DNA of 11,428 bases from a bacterium (GTDB lineage: Bacteria > Sumerlaeota > Sumerlaeia > MVZB01). Under the pieces are notes generated by a model. That model had not been told where the DNA came from. It was given only the letters and a program-made list of their open reading frames with translations, and did not search any database. The position numbers were made by a program, and so were the translations under genes. Where the stretch lies: NCBI GenBank assembly GCA_023480605.1, contig JAMCWS010000150.1:1-11428 (forward strand). The letters are read 5' to 3'. Shown here one piece after another: positions 7,525 to 11,428 of the stretch; position 1 is the first letter of the stretch; every line of letters starts with the position of its first letter.

Positions 7525-7544
7525 TTTCGTGTATTTTCGTGGCT
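7525..7544 (-). repeat. CCACGAAA intergenic repeat, copy C (inverted)
   Basis: Read on the minus strand this is AGCCACGAAAATACACGAAA, the compact form of the repeat without the TGGCATGAA insert of copy B. It forms a 10+10 bp inverted repeat with copy B. Confidence 0.6.
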
Positions 7545-7577
7545 CAATTCCTGTTTCTGGGTTATTCCGGCCAAACG

Positions 7578-7615
7578 CGCAACCGGGGGCTGATGCGGAC
7601 CGGTCCCCGGTTGCG
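7578..7615 (-). terminator. 11-bp stem-loop after the sugar-binding protein gene
   Basis: CGCAACCGGGG (7578-7588) is the exact reverse complement of CCCCGGTTGCG (7605-7615), with a 16-nt loop. It lies about 48 nt past the stop codon. On the minus strand the stem is followed by CGTTTGG, a poor T-run, so it may be a weak terminator or an mRNA 3'-end stabiliser. Such hairpins can raise the level of a binding-protein transcript over downstream genes. Confidence 0.5.
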
Positions 7616-7662
7616 GAGGATGAGGGCGGACGAACGGCGCGCGCGGCGTCGCCGGCAGAAGC

Positions 7663-8751
7663 CTAGAATTCGTATTGGTCGATGTTGTCCTTGGTGAAGA
7701 TCAGCGGATCGCCAAGCAGGACTACGCGGTCGCTGACCTTGATGTCGCCCAGCCGGCCGGCCTTGATCTGGGTCGTCTGGGGCGTCAGCCCGCCCTTGAC
7801 GGCCAGCGCGGCGGCCTGCACGGCCAGGTAGCCCAGGTCGACCGGGTTCCACAGCGCGAATTCCTTGACCACTCCCTTGTGCACGTAATCGCGCATGGTT
7901 TTGGGAGTCGAAAGGCCCGTGAGGAAAATCCGGCTGTAAGCGTTTTCCTTGACCAATCCTTCGGCGGCGCCGGGCAAGGCCACCGAGGTCAGGGCGAAGA
8001 TCCCCTGCAGGTCGGGGTAGGTCTTGAGGACATCGATCGTCACCTGGGTGGCCAGCGCCTGGTCTTCGGCCGTGGCCTTGGGGCTCTCCGATAGGTTGAC
8101 CATTTGGGGGTATTTTTCCTGACGATAAGTCTCCATCGCCGCCATCCAGCGATTCTGGTTCTCGGCCGTCAAGTTGCCGGTGAGGATGATGTATTTGCCC
8201 TCGGGACCGATGCCCCGGGCCATGATGTCCATCATCGTGCGGCCGACGGCGTCATAGGTGGCCTGATTAATGAAGAAATCGCGGGCGTCGGCGCTCGCGT
8301 CGGCGTCGAAGGCCAACACCTTGATGCCGCGTTTCTGGGCCTTGCGCAAGGTCGGAGCGATCGCCGCCGGGTCGTTGGGAGCGATGCAGATGGCGTCGAA
8401 GCCCTTTTGAATCCAGCCGTCGAGCATGGCGGTTTGCTTGGTGACGTCGCCGGTGACGGGCCCGTCGTAGACGACCGTGACGCCCAGGTCCTTGCCGGCT
8501 TCGCGGGCGCCCTTCTCGACGGCGTTGAAGAAGTCGATGCCGACGAGTTTGGGCATGACGCCGATCGTAAGCGTTTTACCAGCCTGGGCGGCCGGGGTGG
8601 CGGGGCTGGCGGCGCCGCCGGTGACCGCCGGAGCCGGGGCCTGGCCTTCGGGAGCCGGCGCTTGCGTCTCCGGGGCGCTCTTGGAGCAGGCCGCCAACGC
8701 CAGCGCCGCCAGACATAGAGCCGAGGCAAAGCGATAACGTATGGGTATCAT
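7663..8751 (-). CDS. Periplasmic sugar-binding lipoprotein, ABC importer (RhaS/LsrB-like)
   Basis: A 362-residue substrate-binding protein of the type I periplasmic-binding fold (ribose/rhamnose/AI-2 group). The N-terminus is a lipoprotein signal with lipobox LAAC (Cys22). An Ala/Pro-rich linker (23-58) leads to two alpha/beta lobes: GVMPKLVGIDFFNAVEKGA (64-82), DGPVTGDVTKQ (96-106), IAPNDPAAI (123-131) and LWNPVDLGYLAVQAA (300-314). The last two stretches are typical of rhamnose-binding RhaS and AI-2-binding LsrB proteins. The start at 8751 is fixed by GGAGG 8 nt upstream; an earlier in-frame TTG at 8766 overlaps that SD. No permease or ATPase follows; the next genes are glycosidases. It is therefore an orphan binding protein whose membrane partners must be elsewhere. 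Rhamnose is the best guess for ligand, with other hexoses or pentoses possible. Confidence 0.88.
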   Translation of the reverse strand: MIPIRYRFASALCLAALALAACSKSAPETQAPAPEGQAPAPAVTGGAASPATPAAQAGKTLTIGVMPKLVGIDFFNAVEKGAREAGKDLGVTVVYDGPVTGDVTKQTAMLDGWIQKGFDAICIAPNDPAAIAPTLRKAQKRGIKVLAFDADASADARDFFINQATYDAVGRTMMDIMARGIGPEGKYIILTGNLTAENQNRWMAAMETYRQEKYPQMVNLSESPKATAEDQALATQVTIDVLKTYPDLQGIFALTSVALPGAAEGLVKENAYSRIFLTGLSTPKTMRDYVHKGVVKEFALWNPVDLGYLAVQAAALAVKGGLTPQTTQIKAGRLGDIKVSDRVVLLGDPLIFTKDNIDQYEF

Positions 8752-8898
8752 GAGGCTGACCTCCAAAGGATTTCGCGGATCATCATGAATCCCCCGTAGA
8801 GATTAATAAAGATTTTTCTTCCGCCCCGTTCCGGCCGGCGCGCATCTGCGGAATCGTTGGCAAAAAGGTGAGTTTGTCTCTCGAAGAAAGCCGGCCGC

Positions 8899-8927
8899 TT
8901 GGCGATCGACGGCGAACATGGTAAAAT
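8899..8927 (+). promoter_or_regulatory. Sigma70-type promoter of the SNase-like cluster
   Basis: TTGGCG (8899-8904), a 17-nt spacer and TAAAAT (8922-8927) end 29 nt before the first SNase-like start codon. Transcription would begin near 8934, just ahead of a GGGAGGG Shine-Dalgarno. This 205-bp divergent region must also drive the sugar-binding protein on the minus strand, but I see no good promoter in that direction. Confidence 0.65.
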
Positions 8928-8956
8928 GAAAACAGGGAAAGGGAGGGCGATTTATC

Positions 8957-9874
8957 ATGAAATGGAAATGGTTGCCAAAGCGGTCGCTTCGCTGTGCCGT
9001 TCTGGCTTGTTGGGCGGCGGGGGCCGCGGCCGTGGCGACTCCGGCAGCCGCGGAAAATATCGCAGGCCGCGTGATCGCCGTGTTGAGCGGCGACACCTTC
9101 CAAATACTTGAGGGTCATCCGATAAGGACCGTCCGCCTGGCCGACATCGACTGCCCCGACCGGGGTCAGGACTACGGGATGCGGGCGAGAGATTTCACGA
9201 CCGAACGGATCGGCAACCGGACGGTCGCGGTGGAACCGCGCGAACGCGCGCCCGGGGGCGAACTAATCGGTGAAGTGAATCTCGCCGATGGGGAACGCCT
9301 CAGCCGCGCCCTGGTTGGCGAGGGGTTGGCCTGGAGCCGCGGCCAATATGCCCGCGACGCCGCGCTCGACCGGTTGCAGGAGACGGCGAGCCGCGAACGG
9401 CGAGGTCTTTGGCAAGAGGCCCATCCAACGCCGCCCTGGATTTACCGGCAGCGGGCCGCGGCCGGCGATCCCAATGCGCGCATCGATCCGCTCGATCTGA
9501 TCATTGCCCGGCGGGCGGCCGACCAATCGCGGGCGGAGGCAAGGCCCGTCGAGATCCCGACCACGGTCCCGGCGGACGCGGTCACCAAACCCAAACCCGT
9601 GGTCACGCCGGCGACGACGACCTACAAGTCGCTGGGCGGCGAGATTCCGGCGTTTTATTACGAAGGAACGGGTGAGGCGACGGAGCCGGGCGCCTACGGG
9701 GTAACTTACGGGCTTGTCCTCTCCCCAAATCGTTACCGGATGTTTGCGATGCCGGCATACACCGATTCCAAACGGCTTTATCGCAACGGCGCCTTTGGAA
9801 CCCTGACCGGCCAGTCGATCGAACGCACGCGCGGCAAGGTTTTGCGGGGCAGCCGCGGCCGGTACCGGCGCTGA
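8957..9874 (+). CDS. Secreted SNase-like protein, copy 1 (two catalytic positions changed)
   Basis: A 305-residue exported protein with a Sec signal (MKWKWLPKRS, hydrophobic to about 32, AAAEN). A staphylococcal-nuclease (thermonuclease) fold follows at about 34-155. Compared with SNase, Asp21 is kept (Asp46 in SGDTF), as are Arg35 (Arg60) and Asp40 (Asp65 in DIDCPD). Glu43 is Asp68, and Arg87 is Glu102 in PGGELIGEV. Both changes should cripple nuclease chemistry. A C-terminal extension shared with copy 2 holds PTPPW, DPLDLIIARR (177-186) and YKSLGGEIPAFYYEG (223-237), then a unique basic Arg/Gly-rich tail. The ATG has GGGAGGG 9 nt upstream and a good promoter. The fold is secure; the role (nucleic-acid binding, residual nuclease or other) is unknown. 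Confidence 0.85.
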   Translation: MKWKWLPKRSLRCAVLACWAAGAAAVATPAAAENIAGRVIAVLSGDTFQILEGHPIRTVRLADIDCPDRGQDYGMRARDFTTERIGNRTVAVEPRERAPGGELIGEVNLADGERLSRALVGEGLAWSRGQYARDAALDRLQETASRERRGLWQEAHPTPPWIYRQRAAAGDPNARIDPLDLIIARRAADQSRAEARPVEIPTTVPADAVTKPKPVVTPATTTYKSLGGEIPAFYYEGTGEATEPGAYGVTYGLVLSPNRYRMFAMPAYTDSKRLYRNGAFGTLTGQSIERTRGKVLRGSRGRYRR

Positions 9875-9950
9875 CGGCGCGCGGATCGGTGAATCGAGGG
9901 CGGGCATGACGAGGGAGCCGTTCGTTTGACGGTGGTCGCGCGAGAGGAAT

Positions 9951-9968
9951 CGTGATATCTTTATCACG
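9951..9968. promoter_or_regulatory. Perfect palindrome upstream of SNase-like copy 2 (candidate operator)
   Basis: CGTGATA (9951-9957) and TATCACG (9962-9968) flank TCTT. This AT-rich 7-bp inverted repeat lies 43 bp before the copy 2 start codon, in a 137-bp gap. It has no T-run, so it is not a terminator; a dimeric regulator site is the likeliest reading. TTGACG at 9926-9931 lies upstream but has no well-spaced -10. Confidence 0.4.
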
Positions 9969-10011
9969 GTAACGAAGCGAAGGAGCGGGATCGGAAAGAA
10001 GGACTGCGAAA

Positions 10012-10863
10012 ATGAGGCGCCGGCGCCAAGGCAGGCTTTCGGGTCTCGTGTTGGGCGTGCTGGTCGTCCTGGTTTGCCTTGCGGAAGCAGCGGCGGCTCC
10101 CGTCTCGGCGGCCGCCGTCGAGGAGATCAGGGGCCGGGTGCTGACGGTGTTGAGCGGCGACACATTCCAGTTGCTCGACGGCAGGGATTTGCGCATGATT
10201 CGGCTGGCCGGGGTCGACTGCCCCGAACTGAAACAGGACTACGGCAGCCAGGCGCGCGTTTTCACGGCCGACCGGATCGGCGGCAAGACGGTCACGATCG
10301 CCGTGTGCGAGCGGGCGCCGGGAGGGCAGATAATCGGCGAAGTCACGCTGCCTGGCGGGCGGAACCTCGGTCGGGAACTGGTCATGGCGGGGCTGGCATG
10401 GGTCCGCAGCCTCCAAAGGGGCGAGAATCCGCTGCATGGATTGGAGGACGTAGCGCGCACCGAGCGACGCGGATTATGGCGGGCGTCGAATCCGACGCCC
10501 CCGTGGGAATTTCGCCGACGGGAATACGAAACCGATCCCACCGCGGCCCTGGACCCCATTGACGCGATCCTGGCGCGCCGCCCCGGCGAGGCGCCCGCCG
10601 TGGCGGCCGACGACACGGCCACGACCACGGTGACGGTCTTCAAGTCAACGGGGGGAGAGATTCCGTCATTCTATTTCGGCGGCCCGCAGCCCACGCCGGC
10701 GCCGCAGCCTCGCCAGGGAACGGCGATGCGGCGGACCGGCGGCGGAAAGAGCGGCGGCTCGTCGTATGCCGCCCGGAGAAGCGGTTCGGCCTCGAAATAT
10801 GCCTCCACGGCCAAGCGGCGTAACACCACTGCGCGACGCAACCGGGCCGGTTCGAGCCGGTGA
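10012..10863 (+). CDS. Secreted SNase-like protein, copy 2, with basic Ser/Gly/Arg tail
   Basis: A 283-residue exported paralogue of copy 1. The signal segment is basic MRRRRQGR followed by a long hydrophobic run to about 34. The SNase-like domain spans about 38-157. It keeps Asp50 (SNase Asp21), Arg64 (Arg35), Asp69 (Asp40) and Glu72 (Glu43), but has Gln106 in APGGQIIGEV where SNase has Arg87. The Tyr seen after GLAW in copies 1 and 3 is also missing here. The shared extension contains PTPPWEF, DPIDAILARR and FKSTGGEIPSFYFGG (210-224). The last 55 residues or so are Pro/Gly/Ser/Arg-rich and strongly basic, suiting polyanion binding. The ATG at 10012 has AAGGA 8 nt upstream. Copy 3 follows after 22 bp, so the two are probably co-transcribed. 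Confidence 0.85.
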   Translation: MRRRRQGRLSGLVLGVLVVLVCLAEAAAAPVSAAAVEEIRGRVLTVLSGDTFQLLDGRDLRMIRLAGVDCPELKQDYGSQARVFTADRIGGKTVTIAVCERAPGGQIIGEVTLPGGRNLGRELVMAGLAWVRSLQRGENPLHGLEDVARTERRGLWRASNPTPPWEFRRREYETDPTAALDPIDAILARRPGEAPAVAADDTATTTVTVFKSTGGEIPSFYFGGPQPTPAPQPRQGTAMRRTGGGKSGGSSYAARRSGSASKYASTAKRRNTTARRNRAGSSR

Positions 10864-10885
10864 TGCGGGAAGGTTGAGGAAAAAC

Positions 10886-11428
10886 ATGAAACGCCAACGA
10901 GCGAACGGATGGTTCATCGCGGCGATCACGGGACTGGCCGGCTGGGCGGGACTGGCCGCCGCGCCGCCCGCCGCCGCCGAGGAATTGACCGGACGCGTGC
11001 TTACCGTCCTCAGCGGCGACACGTTCCAGATCATCAGCGGACGAGATCTGGTGACGATCCGACTGGCCGGCGCCGATTGCCCCGAACGGCAACAGGAGTT
11101 CGGCGGCATGGCCAAAGAGTTCACGGAGGAGCGGATCGGGGGGAAAACGGTGACGGTCGACGTGCGGGAACACACTCCTCAAGGCCAGGTGATCGGCGAG
11201 ACGCGCCTGCCCGACGGCCGCGAATTGAGCCGGGAACTCGTCGCGGCGGGGCTGGCCTGGAGCCAAGACCGTTACGCGCCCGACAAGGAACTGCGCGACC
11301 TCGAGACGGCGGCGCGAAACGGACGGCGCGGCTTGTGGGCGCGGAAACGGCCCGCGACGCCATGGGAATTCCGTCAGAAAGATTATGAAAATCGCCCCGG
11401 CGCCCCGGTCGATCCGGTCGACCAGATC
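10886..11428 (+). CDS. Secreted SNase-like protein, copy 3, C-terminus beyond window
   Basis: The first 181 residues of a third paralogue, open at the window edge. It has a signal peptide (MKRQRANGWF, hydrophobic to about 31, PAAAEE) and an SNase-like domain (about 33-152). Asp45, Arg59, Asp64 and Glu67 match SNase Asp21, Arg35, Asp40 and Glu43. Gln101 in PQGQVIGE occupies the Arg87 slot. Tyr130 after GLAWS is present. The start of the shared extension is visible (ATPWEF, VDPVDQI), so a KS.GGEIP.FY motif is predicted just outside the window. GAGGA lies 5 nt before the ATG. The short 22-bp gap to copy 2 suggests one transcript. Confidence 0.83.
   Translation, partial: MKRQRANGWFIAAITGLAGWAGLAAAPPAAAEELTGRVLTVLSGDTFQIISGRDLVTIRLAGADCPERQQEFGGMAKEFTEERIGGKTVTVDVREHTPQGQVIGETRLPDGRELSRELVAAGLAWSQDRYAPDKELRDLETAARNGRRGLWARKRPATPWEFRQKDYENRPGAPVDPVDQI

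Larger units (their letters stand above)
7316..7662. other. 347-bp non-coding gap rich in repeats and hairpins
   Basis: No convincing gene lies here. Positions 7380-7560 are distinctly AT-richer than the surrounding genes. The gap holds the candidate promoter of the large glycosidase, an inverted pair of CCACGAAA repeats and, at its right end, the 3' hairpin of the sugar-binding protein gene. Confidence 0.7.

Noticed and set aside
7675..8718. Two plus-strand open frames (7675-8094 and 8104-8718) opposite the sugar-binding protein
   Set aside because: Both mirror the binding-protein codons and have no independent motif or translation signal.
1..11428. CRISPR array, tRNA or rRNA genes, insertion-sequence transposase
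   Set aside because: I saw no regularly spaced direct repeats, no tRNA or rRNA signature and no transposase or integrase coding sequence.

Overview
This is a GC-rich bacterial window in which every gene from the left edge to about 8.75 kb lies on the minus strand and the last 2.5 kb lies on the plus strand. The sequence does not fix the taxon. High GC, several secreted glycosidases with Sec or lipoprotein signals, AT-richer intergenic repeats and no SusC/SusD pair suggest a Gram-negative polysaccharide degrader, such as the Planctomycetota/Verrucomicrobiota or an uncultured relative. That placement is inference only.

Left edge (1-1116, minus strand): the N-terminal half of hemC (porphobilinogen deaminase) with a good sigma70-type promoter, then a HinT-type histidine-triad protein followed by a clear intrinsic terminator. 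Both are housekeeping genes.

Centre (1237-8751, minus strand): a carbohydrate-utilisation cluster. In transcription order it contains a RhaS/LsrB-type periplasmic sugar-binding lipoprotein (8751-7663), a large secreted two-domain GH42-like glycosidase (7315-5102), a shorter secreted GH42-like paralogue (4933-3287), and a secreted right-handed beta-helix protein that resembles GH110 alpha-galactosidases and keeps a plausible Asp triad (3039-1237). No permease, ATPase or regulator is in the window. A coherent reading is extracellular or periplasmic trimming of a galactose- and/or rhamnose-containing polysaccharide, with uptake of the released sugar. The substrate is inferred. The gaps between these genes (168-347 bp) hold non-coding repeats: a 120-bp long inverted repeat at 3136-3255, and a family of CCACGAAA-containing repeats near 5000, 7417 and (inverted) 7535.

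Right edge (8957-11428, plus strand): three tandem paralogues of a secreted staphylococcal-nuclease-fold protein, the third cut by the window edge. Each has a signal peptide, an SNase-like domain and a shared C-terminal extension. All three have lost the equivalent of SNase catalytic Arg87 (Glu, Gln, Gln), and the first also has Asp in place of Glu43. They may therefore be binding or scaffold proteins rather than nucleases. This amplified, diverging family is the most unusual part of the window. A good promoter lies before copy 1 and a perfect palindrome before copy 2. Copies 2 and 3 are 22 bp apart and probably co-transcribed.
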